A stretch of 64,000 bases of DNA from a virus: IMG/VR virus record IMGVR_UViG_3300037010_000365, positions 17,962 to 81,961 of that record. One strand, 5' to 3'. The notes under the pieces are model-generated. The model ran no database searches, was not told the origin of the DNA, and was given only the letters and a program-made list of their open reading frames with translations. The position numbers were made by a program, and so were the translations under genes. Positions 8,144 through 16,177 of this stretch are shown here, one piece after another. Every line of letters starts with the position of its first letter. Within the stretch, counting starts at the first letter, position 1.

Positions 8144-9046
8144 TTGAATTTATTAGTAGAAAAGCTTAAAGAGTTTGGTGTTGCTGAAACTGATGTTGCT
8201 TTAGTTGAGGCTGCGTTTAAAGCGCAGGTTGATGAAGCAGCTGAAACTCGTGCACAAGAGTTGCTTGAGACAGAACGCCAAACAATGAAAGAGGGAGTTG
8301 ATTCTGTTGTTTCAGAATTTGCTGCTAAATATGAAACGTTAAAAGAATCTATTGATACTCAGATTGATGCTAAGCTTAGCGCTTTAGTTAAAACTGAACG
8401 TGAAGTTACTGTAAACGCTATCGATGCATTTGTCGAAGATCACACAGCAAAGCTTAGCGAATATGCTGCTACCGTTGTTGAATCAGTGGAAGCTAAGTAC
8501 AAAGAAGCATTTGAATCAGAAGCAGCTGCAATCATCGAAAGCTTTACTGAAAAGCTTGATTCTTACTCTGGTTATGTTACTGAATCAATTAAGACTAAAG
8601 CTCAGTCACAGTCAGATTTGAAGGTTGCAATGGCTGAAGAATTGCTTGAATCAATTCGCAGCATTTATGCAGAATACAATGTAACTATGCCTGAATCAGT
8701 TGACTTTACTGCTCAGTTTGAAGATCACTTGAAAGAATCTGAAAAACTTGAAACAGAAAATAAGCGATTGAAAGCTAAATTAACTGAAAAGTCTAAAGCT
8801 GAAGTTATTACTCAAGTTACTGAAGGCATGACGTTAATACAGAAAGAAGATTTTACTTCTTTAACTGAATCAGTTCTTTTTGTATCTGAAGAATTGTACA
8901 CAAAACGTTTACATGAAATGAAGGATCGCTTCTTATCAGGTAAGCAAACAGCGCAAGAAGTCTCAAAACCAGCCGCAACTGCTATTGTAACTGAAGGCAC
9001 TACTGTTCCAAAAGTTGATGTATCGAAGTACCTCGGTCGTCGTTAA
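8144..9046 (+). CDS. 22: Prohead scaffold core protein gp22
   Basis: 300 residues starting at TTG 8144 behind a strong Shine-Dalgarno sequence (AAGGAGAG, 8131-8138). It is almost entirely helical, rich in Glu, Lys and Ala, with coiled-coil character, as expected of the major scaffold. The C terminus DVSKYLGRR parallels the T4 gp22 end (YAKVASRF). Many L-x-E sites are present, consistent with digestion by gp21. An upstream in-frame ATG with a better ribosome site was not seen, so TTG is the likely start. Confidence 0.9.
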   Translation: MNLLVEKLKEFGVAETDVALVEAAFKAQVDEAAETRAQELLETERQTMKEGVDSVVSEFAAKYETLKESIDTQIDAKLSALVKTEREVTVNAIDAFVEDHTAKLSEYAATVVESVEAKYKEAFESEAAAIIESFTEKLDSYSGYVTESIKTKAQSQSDLKVAMAEELLESIRSIYAEYNVTMPESVDFTAQFEDHLKESEKLETENKRLKAKLTEKSKAEVITQVTEGMTLIQKEDFTSLTESVLFVSEELYTKRLHEMKDRFLSGKQTAQEVSKPAATAIVTEGTTVPKVDVSKYLGRR

Positions 9047-9056
9047 TTTTAAAAAC

Positions 9057-9082
9057 TATAAATACATTTGAAACTATAAATA
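9057..9082 (+). promoter_or_regulatory. Tandem late promoters for gp23
   Basis: Two TATAAATA elements, 9057-9064 and 9075-9082, lie 18 bp apart ahead of the major capsid gene. Doubling the late promoter fits the need for very high expression. Confidence 0.8.
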
Positions 9083-9111
9083 TAGATGTATTATTAAGGA
9101 GATTACAATAA

Positions 9112-10398
9112 ATGTCTAATACTTTGTTAGAAACTTGGGGTGACGTGATCGAAGCTAAAGAATTAGGTTCTATCGCTCCACAACACAAATCAACTGTAGC
9201 AGTAATGCTAGAACAGCAAGCTAAACATATTAATGAAGATCTTGCTAACGTTACTGGTGGTGTTGCTAAATGGGATCCAGTCTTGATTGGCATGGTTCGT
9301 CGTTCAATTCCAAAAATGTTAGCGTTTGATTTGGTTGGTGTACAGCCTATGACTATGCCTTCAGGCATCGTTTTCGCAATGCGTTCACGTTATACTGCCC
9401 AGTCTGGTACAGAAGCGTTATACCATGAAGCAAATGCAGCTTTCTCAGGTAACGGTGTAGCTGAAACTGGTTCTATCTTCTCTGGCGACTTTGGCGGTAC
9501 TGGTGCAACCGATCCTGCGGCAATCACAGCTATGTTAACAGCTATCGGTGAAAACTTGGGTGTTGCTGGTTCTGCTAAAGACTTCAATGAAATGGCGTTC
9601 TCTATCGAGAAGAGCTCAGTAATTGCTAAGACACGTGGTTTACGCGCTCAGTGGTCAACAGAATTAGAACAGGATTTGAAAGCAGTTCACGGCATGAATG
9701 CTGATGAAGAAATGATCAACATTCTTTCTATGGAAATCACAAACGAAATCAACCGTGAATTGCTTCGTAAGATGTACTTCTTCGCTAAGTTAGGTGCTCA
9801 GAACTGTACAGTTCCTGGTGTGTTCGACTTGACAGCTGATTCTAACGGTCGTTGGTTAGTAGAAACTTTCAAAGGTTTGTTATTCCAGATCGAAATGGAA
9901 GCTAACAAGATTGCAACTGATACTCGTATGGGTAAAGGCAACTTCGTAGTTTGTTCTAGCAACATCGCTTCTGCTTTGGCTATGACTGGTTTGTTGGACA
10001 ACGTTCCTTCATCTAAGTTAGATACTGGTGCTCAAGTCGATCCTACTAGCTCAACTTATGTTGGTACTATCTTGAACGGTATGGCAGTTTATGTTGATCC
10101 GTATGGTTATGAAGCTTCAGCTGGTGCTGAGTTTGTTCTAGTTGGCTACAAAGGTGCTAGTTCTACTCAAGCTGGTATGATCTATGCTCCATACCAACCG
10201 TTAACTCTTGCTAAGACTGTTAACCCAACAAGCTTCCAACCAGCTGCTGGTTTCAAAACTCGCTACGGTCTAACAGTGAACCCGTTCGCTTATGCTACTC
10301 CATTGGCTAACGCCGATATGACTAGCACTGCAGACTTTACAGCTGCTTATCGTGGTAACATGTTCTATCGCATCATGAAAGTAACTGGTTTGTTGTAA
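9112..10398 (+). CDS. 23: Major capsid protein gp23
   Basis: 428 residues (T4 gp23 is 521), forming the hexameric HK97-fold shell. Key motifs: VRRSIPKMLAFDLVGVQPM (about 63-81), VFAMRSRY, and the C-terminal NPFAYATPLANAD and FYRIMKVTGL. The likely gp21 cleavage site is I-N-E at residues 40-42. Codon use is richer in C/G-ending codons than its neighbours, as common for highly expressed genes. It ends directly before a strong terminator. Confidence 0.96.
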   Translation: MSNTLLETWGDVIEAKELGSIAPQHKSTVAVMLEQQAKHINEDLANVTGGVAKWDPVLIGMVRRSIPKMLAFDLVGVQPMTMPSGIVFAMRSRYTAQSGTEALYHEANAAFSGNGVAETGSIFSGDFGGTGATDPAAITAMLTAIGENLGVAGSAKDFNEMAFSIEKSSVIAKTRGLRAQWSTELEQDLKAVHGMNADEEMINILSMEITNEINRELLRKMYFFAKLGAQNCTVPGVFDLTADSNGRWLVETFKGLLFQIEMEANKIATDTRMGKGNFVVCSSNIASALAMTGLLDNVPSSKLDTGAQVDPTSSTYVGTILNGMAVYVDPYGYEASAGAEFVLVGYKGASSTQAGMIYAPYQPLTLAKTVNPTSFQPAAGFKTRYGLTVNPFAYATPLANADMTSTADFTAAYRGNMFYRIMKVTGLL

Positions 10399-10420
10399 AA
10401 CGATCAGTTAGTTTTAATAA

Positions 10421-10444
10421 AAGGAGACTTCGGTCTCCTTTTTG
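10421..10444 (+). terminator. Terminator after gp23
   Basis: AAGGAGAC-TTCG-GTCTCCTT followed by TTT: perfect 8-bp stem, UUCG tetraloop and U-run, a typical intrinsic terminator. Confidence 0.92.
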
Positions 10445-10448
10445 TTTA

Positions 10449-11021
10449 TTAAGCAACTAATAATTTAAGTACTTCGCTATCGCTAATACCTGTTAATAAT
10501 TCTTTTAATGCATTATGTTGTCTAAACGTGTTAATTTGAAATTCATATGATTTATCTATTTCATCCAGTGTAGTTAAGCAGTTAGATTTGCTTAACGATA
10601 ATAACAGGTCATTATAAAGAATTAACCCTATTCTGTTGAAATTTATCGGTAGTACACAGCTTTGTTCAAGTGACCAAAATCCGCTCTTGTAATCAGTTTT
10701 GTGTTCTAATGAAACACCAAATAAAAATTGTATTGTTTCATCGTTTAGCTGTATGAAGTATGGAACTCTAACTAATTTAATATCATTAACTGTGCAGTAT
10801 TCGGATAACAATGTGTCTCGCAATTGTGTTTTTGCCGATGTGTAGTGATGATACCCGTCAAATTCAATCAGAGTATCTATTTTACCATCAACTATCACAG
10901 CGTAATCAATTATCATCCGTTTATTCTTAAACTTAATAGAATATTGAGACTCAATAACGCATTGGCGGTATAGTTTAATAAGAATAAGCGCTAACGATTC
11001 CTCAGTAAGGTAATCTTTCAT
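10449..11021 (-). CDS. Free-standing homing-type endonuclease (Vsr/EDxHD-like fold)
   Basis: 190 residues and the only confident - strand gene here. Central motif: a hydrophobic strand, IEFDGYHHY, then RDTLLSEYCTVNDIKLVRVPYFIQL. This is the D-G-x-x-H ... R-D ... K ... L-x-R-x-P-Y pattern of Vsr-like (PD-D/EXK-related) phage endonucleases found free-standing or inside split-intein breaks. It is inserted antisense between the gp23 terminator and uvsY, with its own AT-rich upstream region (TATAAT on the - strand near 11075) and a GAGGATGG ribosome site. It probably spreads by cutting gp23-region DNA of competing phages. Activity is inferred. Confidence 0.65.
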   Translation of the reverse strand: MKDYLTEESLALILIKLYRQCVIESQYSIKFKNKRMIIDYAVIVDGKIDTLIEFDGYHHYTSAKTQLRDTLLSEYCTVNDIKLVRVPYFIQLNDETIQFLFGVSLEHKTDYKSGFWSLEQSCVLPINFNRIGLILYNDLLLSLSKSNCLTTLDEIDKSYEFQINTFRQHNALKELLTGISDSEVLKLLVA

Positions 11022-11105
11022 TTTACCATCCTCAATTTATTATTCTTAATATGTAATATTATAACATATAACTTAAAATAAATAAACCAAAAGGAACTAA
11101 CTATC

Positions 11106-11540
11106 ATGGATCTTACACTCGATCAAATCTTATCTGAGTCTGAAAAAGACTTATATGTCGATCACTTAGGTGACATCGGAAAACAAGTTGCTCAGCAGTC
11201 TAACATATTCTCTAAATGGCTAAGAATTACAAAAAAAGAAACCCTAAAGCTTAGAGCTCTTGATATTGAAATGGAAGCGCTAAAAGCTGAGTTGTGGTTG
11301 TATTATACAGGTAAGGCAGATCCTAGCGTGTATCGTGACCATCCAATGGATACGAGATTCTTGAAGTCTGAATCAAAAGAAGCAATTAATGCAGATCCAA
11401 GATATAAAAAGCTAAACATTAAAATAACTGTTCAATCTGAAACAGTTGATACATTGGAAAAAATTCTAGATCGTGTTAAATCAAGAGACTTCCAATTAAA
11501 GAATATTATTGAATGGAAGCGTTTTGAGTCTGGCGTATAA
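11106..11540 (+). CDS. uvsY: Recombination mediator UvsY
   Basis: 144 residues (T4 UvsY is 137). It loads the UvsX recombinase onto single-stranded DNA covered by gp32. The N-terminal SEKDLYVD, then FSKWLRITKKETLKL (matching T4 YSKWLNKHSSIKKEML), ELWLYYTGKADP and the C terminus VKSRDFQLKNIIEWKRFESG (T4 IKSRGFAIKHIQDMRAFEAG) make the assignment firm. Unlike in T4, it sits inside the structural block, between capsid and tail tube genes. Confidence 0.93.
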   Translation: MDLTLDQILSESEKDLYVDHLGDIGKQVAQQSNIFSKWLRITKKETLKLRALDIEMEALKAELWLYYTGKADPSVYRDHPMDTRFLKSESKEAINADPRYKKLNIKITVQSETVDTLEKILDRVKSRDFQLKNIIEWKRFESGV

Positions 11541-11543
11541 ATA
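11536..11543 (+). promoter_or_regulatory. Late promoter overlapping the uvsY stop
   Basis: TATAAATA overlaps the TAA of uvsY and lies 25 nt before the next structural gene. Confidence 0.75.
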
Positions 11544-11567
11544 TCGAACAACACTTAGGTAAAAATA

Positions 11568-12593
11568 ATGTTATTAATTAACTCAGCAAAAGAAATTAAC
11601 TGGTTAGCTAGCTTTCAAGTTAGATCGCCAACGGGTAAGCACATTGATATATCACAGTATATTCAACAAGTTAACATTCCATCTATTTCGTTGATGCCGT
11701 TGGATACAGCTGCTCCTAGAGGTATTACTAAATTCTACGGGACACAGACTCAATACGGTTCTTTTGATGTTCAGTTTTTAATGGATGAAAACTGGGAAAT
11801 CTATACGTTGCTTTTATCATTTCTATTTAACATGTCTAGATCAAGCAAACCTAATGAAGTTTTTGGGTCAGTAACTGTTATTGCCGTTGATTCGTATCAG
11901 GTACCTAAATTTAGAATTGAGTTTGATAATCTAGTGCTTAGTTCTATAACAGATATTCAATTGCAGACGTCTAACACAAATCAGCCGTTAATTGTTAACT
12001 GTCAATTTGATTTTAGCATGATTAAGTTTAGAAAAATATCAACTGCAGGTGATTTAGGTATTGGTGCAGGTATTAATACTAATGGATATTACCTTGAAGA
12101 TGGTTCATGGACTGGGATTGATTCAAGTTTAATAAGAAACAAATATTTAACATATGAAGGTAGATTAATTAACTCGGCTACAGGTGCTGCTCAATGGTCA
12201 GTTGATTTGTTAGAACAAGATAGCTATACGGTATTTATCCCAAAAAATACAGTTAAATTTGTAGAAGGTTTAACTGAAATTGAAATAGCTTGCGGAGTTG
12301 TTGTTACTGTCAATAATATACCTAAAAATAATGGATTGTTCAGTCGAACTGTTACTGTTCTTAAAGGCGGTGTAAAAGTTTTAACCAATAACTTCATATT
12401 AGAGTCATGTGTAGATATAAATACATTTAATAAAAAATATTCATCCGCTGATGGTGTTATTATTGAATTCACTTACACATTAGATCCAGCTGGGTACTCG
12501 ATTAGCTTCAATATACACGATCAGTTTAATCCTAATATGACATCAGGCGCTGAATATATTCAAAGCAATATAATTGATGGTTGTGTTAAATAA
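11568..12593 (+). CDS. Tail-tube-like structural protein (unassigned)
   Basis: 341 residues. Not recognised by name. Residues 1-155 look like a tail tube fold: strands around YIQQVNIPSISLM, a G-x-F-V-x-F strand (GSFDVQFLMDENWEIYTLLLSFLF), then a strand-rich part ending QFDFSMIKF. This resembles the gp19/gp48/gp54 family, in which a long beta-hairpin is followed by NWE-Y-LL. Residues 190-341 form an added beta-rich domain. It has a late promoter and lies directly before gp19, so it is a virion protein. It could be a tube-related tail protein or a decoration. Function is inferred only from fold-like pattern and context. Confidence 0.5.
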   Translation: MLLINSAKEINWLASFQVRSPTGKHIDISQYIQQVNIPSISLMPLDTAAPRGITKFYGTQTQYGSFDVQFLMDENWEIYTLLLSFLFNMSRSSKPNEVFGSVTVIAVDSYQVPKFRIEFDNLVLSSITDIQLQTSNTNQPLIVNCQFDFSMIKFRKISTAGDLGIGAGINTNGYYLEDGSWTGIDSSLIRNKYLTYEGRLINSATGAAQWSVDLLEQDSYTVFIPKNTVKFVEGLTEIEIACGVVVTVNNIPKNNGLFSRTVTVLKGGVKVLTNNFILESCVDINTFNKKYSSADGVIIEFTYTLDPAGYSISFNIHDQFNPNMTSGAEYIQSNIIDGCVK

Positions 12594-12599
12594 AAATTC

Positions 12600-12607
12600 T
12601 ATAAATA
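12600..12607 (+). promoter_or_regulatory. Late promoter for gp19-gp18
   Basis: TATAAATA (CTATAAATACAT) 57 nt before the gp19 ATG. No separate late promoter is seen for gp18, so the two are probably cotranscribed. Confidence 0.75.
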
Positions 12608-12663
12608 CATTTAGGAGTTTGGGTTAATTCCTAAACACATTAAACAATTAATTGGAGAAGAAT

Positions 12664-13179
12664 ATGGCAGATTTTGGCATAGATTCATTTATTGGTAGTA
12701 TGACACATGGCGGGGCACGTGGTAACTTATATACGGTTACGCTAAACTCGCCTTATGGTTCCACTGATGATCTTACATTTAGATGTAAAGCTGCAAGCTT
12801 ACCAGCAGCTACTGTTGGCGTTATTGAAGTGCCGTATATGGGCCAGATTAGTAAGTGGCCAGGTAACACGACATACGAAGAGTGGAATGTTACTATTTTG
12901 ATGGATGAAGGTTTAGAATCGCGCGCCGCTATTGAAGTTTGGCAAGATGCTATCAACGGACGCGTATCAAATATCACTCAAGATAATACTACTCGTAATC
13001 ATTTCATCGATGCAATTGTAACACAATATAACAAAGATGGTTCTGTTGGTGCAGAGTACACAATTCATGGCATGTGGCCTACCAGTTTAGGTGCAGTTGA
13101 AATGTCATGGGAAGCGGCTTCGGCTGTGTTAGAGTTTCAATGTAGTTTTGCTGTGCAATACTGGACTCGTAACGTATAA
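12664..13179 (+). CDS. 19: Tail tube protein gp19
   Basis: 171 residues (T4 gp19 is 163). It stacks as hexamers to form the inner tail tube. Conserved features: RGNLYTVTL, FRCKAASLPAATVGVIEVPYMG, the WPGNTTYEEWNVTILMDEG motif near 60-80, and a C-terminal AVEMSWEAASAVLEFQCSFAVQYW strand pair. The start is set at ATG 12664, with GGAG six bases upstream. An in-frame TTG at 12652 is less likely. Confidence 0.93.
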   Translation: MADFGIDSFIGSMTHGGARGNLYTVTLNSPYGSTDDLTFRCKAASLPAATVGVIEVPYMGQISKWPGNTTYEEWNVTILMDEGLESRAAIEVWQDAINGRVSNITQDNTTRNHFIDAIVTQYNKDGSVGAEYTIHGMWPTSLGAVEMSWEAASAVLEFQCSFAVQYWTRNV

Positions 13180-13200
13180 TATTAAAATAAGGAAATTATA

Positions 13201-15120
13201 ATGGCATATTTAGATTCTCCTGGTATTGCTATAAAAGAAGTTGATAAATCTTCTTATGTTGGCGGTAACAGTTCTACTACTGGTGGTTATGCTGGTGCGT
13301 TTGGTTGGGGTCCTGTATTAGTACCTACCATCATATCAAATCAAACAGATTTGATTCGCACATTTGGTGGCCCTGTTACTGGTTACAATCAGCAAGATTT
13401 TTACTCTGTTGCTTACTTTTTAAAGTATTCTAATGCTTGTTATGTTACTCGTGTAACAGGACCAGACGCTAAGAACGCGGTAGCAATGAAAGATAATTCA
13501 ACAACTGTTGGTAAAGAAGTTGTGATTAACTCATCTCAAGCTTTTGAGACCACTTTCACTAACTCAACTAGCGTTGACTTTGCTGCTAGATACCCTGGCT
13601 CTTTAGGTAATGGTATTGAAATTATCATCATTGATTCAATTTCATTTACATCATCCAAATACAAGAACTTGTTCACAGGTGCACCTACTGGTACTGAACT
13701 TCACGTATTATTATTGAAGAATGGTTCTGTTCTTGAAAAGTACGAATATTTGAATGCTTTACCTGGTACTAAAAAATCAGATGGCACAGTTGCATACTAT
13801 GTTGAAGTAATTAATACCCAATCTAATTACATTTACGTCTTGAAAGAAACAGGCGCTTGTGATTGCATACTGTCTGGCGGTACGCTAGGTGCAACTTTTG
13901 CTACATATAAAATATCATCTGTTACATATGCGGCAAGTATTTACCCCGGTATTGGTAATAACACTGTAATTTACTTAGTTGATAGTGCAAACTACGCTGC
14001 TTTGAGTACTGATGTTAAGTCACATTTGGTTGGCGCGCCTGCAGTTGATCAGTGCGCTGTGGTTGTTTATACTAATGGTTTCTTCACTGAAGTATTTGAA
14101 GCTTTGGACAAGTTATCTACATCTGCTAACTATTACGTAACCCAGTTTAACGCTCAATCATCTACAGCGCATTTAATGTCACCTGTTGACTTCACAGTAG
14201 CTGCTCAAACAGTTATGACATTAACTGGCGCAGTTGGTGATGTTCCAGTTGGTGATTCAGTTGTTAACGGTTATAACATTATGGCTGATGCTGATACTTA
14301 TGATATTAGCTTGATGTTTGCTGGATCAAATACTACAGTGTGTCAAACTGCTGTTGTTTCTATTGCAGAATCTCGCAAGTTTACAGTTGGTTTTGTCAGC
14401 CCTCAGTTTAGTTCATGTAAGTTAGGCGGTTCTGCTGCTTTAACTGCAGTGTTAGCTGATCGTCAAGCAATTTACTCTTCAAGTTATGGATTCATGGATT
14501 CTAACTGGGGTAAGGTTTACGATCCAATCAATAAGAACTCTTTCTGGATGGCTATGAATCCTGTATCTGCTGGTCTTCAAGCACAGGTTGAAAATCAGCG
14601 TGAAGCTTGGTATGTTGGTATGGGTACCACTTATGGTAGAATCTCAGGCATTCAAGCGTTAGCATGGGAACAGAGTCAAGTTATTCGTGATGCTTTGTAC
14701 AAGTCTCAAATCAATCCATTATGCACGTTTAAAAACGAAGGCATTTTGTTATTTGGTTCTAAGACATTACAAGTTAAGCCTAGCGCATTTGATCGTTTGA
14801 ATGTACGTCGTTTATTCATTGTAATTGAAAAAGCTGTTGGTAAAACTGCTAGAGCTCTTATTGGTGAACTTAACACTGATCAAACTCAGCGTTCTGTAGT
14901 TAACTCGATTACACCGTTTATGCGTGATATCAAAGCTAAGCAAGGTTGTTATGATTTTGCTATTGTTTGTGATGCCACGAATAACACGCCACAAGTTATT
15001 AACACTAATGGTATTGCAATTGGTTTGTACATCAAGCCTACTAAAAACATTGACTTTGTTTATGTTGATATGGTTGCAGTTAGCTCTGGTGTTTCTTTCC
15101 AAGAGATCATCGGCAAATAA
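13201..15120 (+). CDS. 18: Contractile tail sheath protein gp18
   Basis: 639 residues (T4 gp18 is 659). The N terminus (YLDSPGIAIKEVDKSSYVG, then GAFGWGP) is the sheath hallmark. The C-terminal domain has NRLFIVIEKAVGKTARALIGE-like sequence (RLNVRRLFIVIEKAV) and ends in a domain with NIDFVYVDMVAVSSGVSF. The gp19-gp18 order is reversed relative to T4 (18-19-20). The gene ends before a bidirectional terminator. Confidence 0.95.
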   Translation: MAYLDSPGIAIKEVDKSSYVGGNSSTTGGYAGAFGWGPVLVPTIISNQTDLIRTFGGPVTGYNQQDFYSVAYFLKYSNACYVTRVTGPDAKNAVAMKDNSTTVGKEVVINSSQAFETTFTNSTSVDFAARYPGSLGNGIEIIIIDSISFTSSKYKNLFTGAPTGTELHVLLLKNGSVLEKYEYLNALPGTKKSDGTVAYYVEVINTQSNYIYVLKETGACDCILSGGTLGATFATYKISSVTYAASIYPGIGNNTVIYLVDSANYAALSTDVKSHLVGAPAVDQCAVVVYTNGFFTEVFEALDKLSTSANYYVTQFNAQSSTAHLMSPVDFTVAAQTVMTLTGAVGDVPVGDSVVNGYNIMADADTYDISLMFAGSNTTVCQTAVVSIAESRKFTVGFVSPQFSSCKLGGSAALTAVLADRQAIYSSSYGFMDSNWGKVYDPINKNSFWMAMNPVSAGLQAQVENQREAWYVGMGTTYGRISGIQALAWEQSQVIRDALYKSQINPLCTFKNEGILLFGSKTLQVKPSAFDRLNVRRLFIVIEKAVGKTARALIGELNTDQTQRSVVNSITPFMRDIKAKQGCYDFAIVCDATNNTPQVINTNGIAIGLYIKPTKNIDFVYVDMVAVSSGVSFQEIIGK

Positions 15121-15137
15121 ATCTATATTCGATTATG

Positions 15138-15167
15138 AAAAATGGGAGCATACGCTCCCATTTTTGT
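15138..15167. terminator. Bidirectional terminator after gp18
   Basis: AAAATGGGAGC-ATAC-GCTCCCATTTT: long perfect stem with A-run before and T-run after, so it can stop rightward gp18 transcription and leftward transcription from the - strand promoters near 16 kb. Confidence 0.9.
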
Positions 15168-15213
15168 TATTCGTTAACTAATCTATAGTGTTATAATTAG
15201 CTCTTGTGTATCT

Positions 15214-15291
15214 AGAAGTTCACTGGTTTAATTCAAAAAGAAAAGATATAGATTTTATCATATATTTTGTTTGGATTAAACCTGAGTGATT
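15214..15291. repeat. Long hairpin repeat, copy 1
   Basis: About 78 bp: AGAAGTTCAC, then GGTTTAAT ... ATTAAACC closing a stem around AAAAAGAAAAGATATAGATT, ending CCTGAGTGATT. A near-identical direct copy lies at 17713-17791 and an inverted related copy at 37679-37747. Function unknown. It marks the left end of the non-coding block. Confidence 0.8.
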
Positions 15292-15292
15292 C

Positions 15293-15998
15293 AGATAATT
15301 TTAACAGTTCGGCCATTATATACCGGTGTGGCCTTGCGAGAAAGTTTCAATGATGTTCTGTACATTGTCGGATTACGAATACATCTACTCCCTTTTCTTT
15401 CCGCTGGATAATGAACCGGTTATTAATTAAAGTAATAATAAACAGATAACGCTGTTGAAAATTAATCTAATTAATAATTCGGTATTAATCCAGTTACCTC
15501 TAGTAAAAGGTAATCGCAGAAGCGAAGGAAATACTCAGTTTCTTTTAGTGATTAAACACTACCAGTTCATTCCCGTAGAACTGTCTTTCCTGATAACTTT
15601 TTAAGGCGTTATCACCAAATCAATATTAATTTCATGTAAGTCCATTACACTACTCATAACATCAACAGTAAAGAATACGTATACTCAATACATGAAACTA
15701 CGACTATCTTAGGTATTCGTTTCATTGGGCTGTCTACCCGAACCATCCTGTCTTACTAGGATATCCATCGTCGCTGGGTGCAAAGGGGAGCAGTGCCAGC
15801 ATTTTATTTTTAAGTTTTGGTCTACAATAGAAGTATGTTTAATTTAGATAAAGGGATATAGAATCCTGCATTATCAGAGTTCTAGACGTATCATAGCATA
15901 GTCAGATAGTAACTCAACCGTATGGATTGGTGTTTAACGGTTCCTAATTTGCATTTAACTTGGGTATGTTGTTTGTATTTTCTATTTATAGAATTCTA
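15293..15998 (-). ncRNA. Candidate large structured non-coding RNA (leftward)
   Basis: About 700 bp with no credible reading frame on either strand but an unbroken series of perfect short hairpins. Examples: 15311-15333 (GGCCA/TGGCC), 15494-15513 (TTACCT/AGGTAA), 15563-15583 (CAGTTC/GAACTG), 15591-15614 (TGATAAC/GTTATCA), 15692-15725 (ATGAAAC/GTTTCAT) and 15773-15800 (GCTGG/CCAGC). Two early-type promoters on the - strand (15999-16028, 16120-16149) read into it, and the bidirectional terminator at 15138-15167 closes it. I do not recognise a known family. Size and density of structure recall large ornate phage RNAs such as GOLLD/ROOL. Confidence 0.55.
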
Positions 15999-16028
15999 TT
16001 TATAACACATATCAGTCTAAAAGTAAAC
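15999..16028 (-). promoter_or_regulatory. Early-type promoter, - strand, proximal
   Basis: On the - strand: GTTTAC(TTTT), 18-nt spacer, TATAAA. Same form as the + strand early promoters. It lies in a roughly 70-bp repeat shared with 16103-16175. Confidence 0.65.
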
Positions 16029-16119
16029 AACTAAATGATAAAAAGTTAAAATAAACTTGTTGTTCGGTTGACACAACTATAGAGTAATAAATAATTAATG
16101 AATAGAATCTTATTTATAC

Positions 16120-16149
16120 ATTATAACATGAATTAGACTAAAAGTAAAC
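16120..16149 (-). promoter_or_regulatory. Early-type promoter, - strand, distal
   Basis: On the - strand: GTTTAC(TTTT), 18-nt spacer, TATAAT, a full match to the phage's early consensus. It ends 28 bp before the uvsW start and fires away from it into the non-coding block. Confidence 0.7.
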
Positions 16150-16177
16150 AACTAAATTATAAAAAGTTAAAAATAAA

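Noticed and set aside
14812-15102. - strand ORF inside gp18
   Set aside because: Antisense shadow. The leftward promoters at 16 kb are separated from it by the bidirectional terminator.
15293-15998. Group I intron or RNase P RNA in the non-coding block
   Set aside because: I looked for the group I P7 pairing (GACTA with AAGATAGTC-like element) and for the RNase P GAGGAAAGTC motif. An AAGATAGTCG occurs on the - strand but no properly placed partner, and no splice-site gene is interrupted.
16068-16096. Host sigma-70 promoter for uvsW
   Set aside because: TTGACA is present, but no convincing -10 at 16-18 nt. Kept only as a possibility in the uvsW entry.
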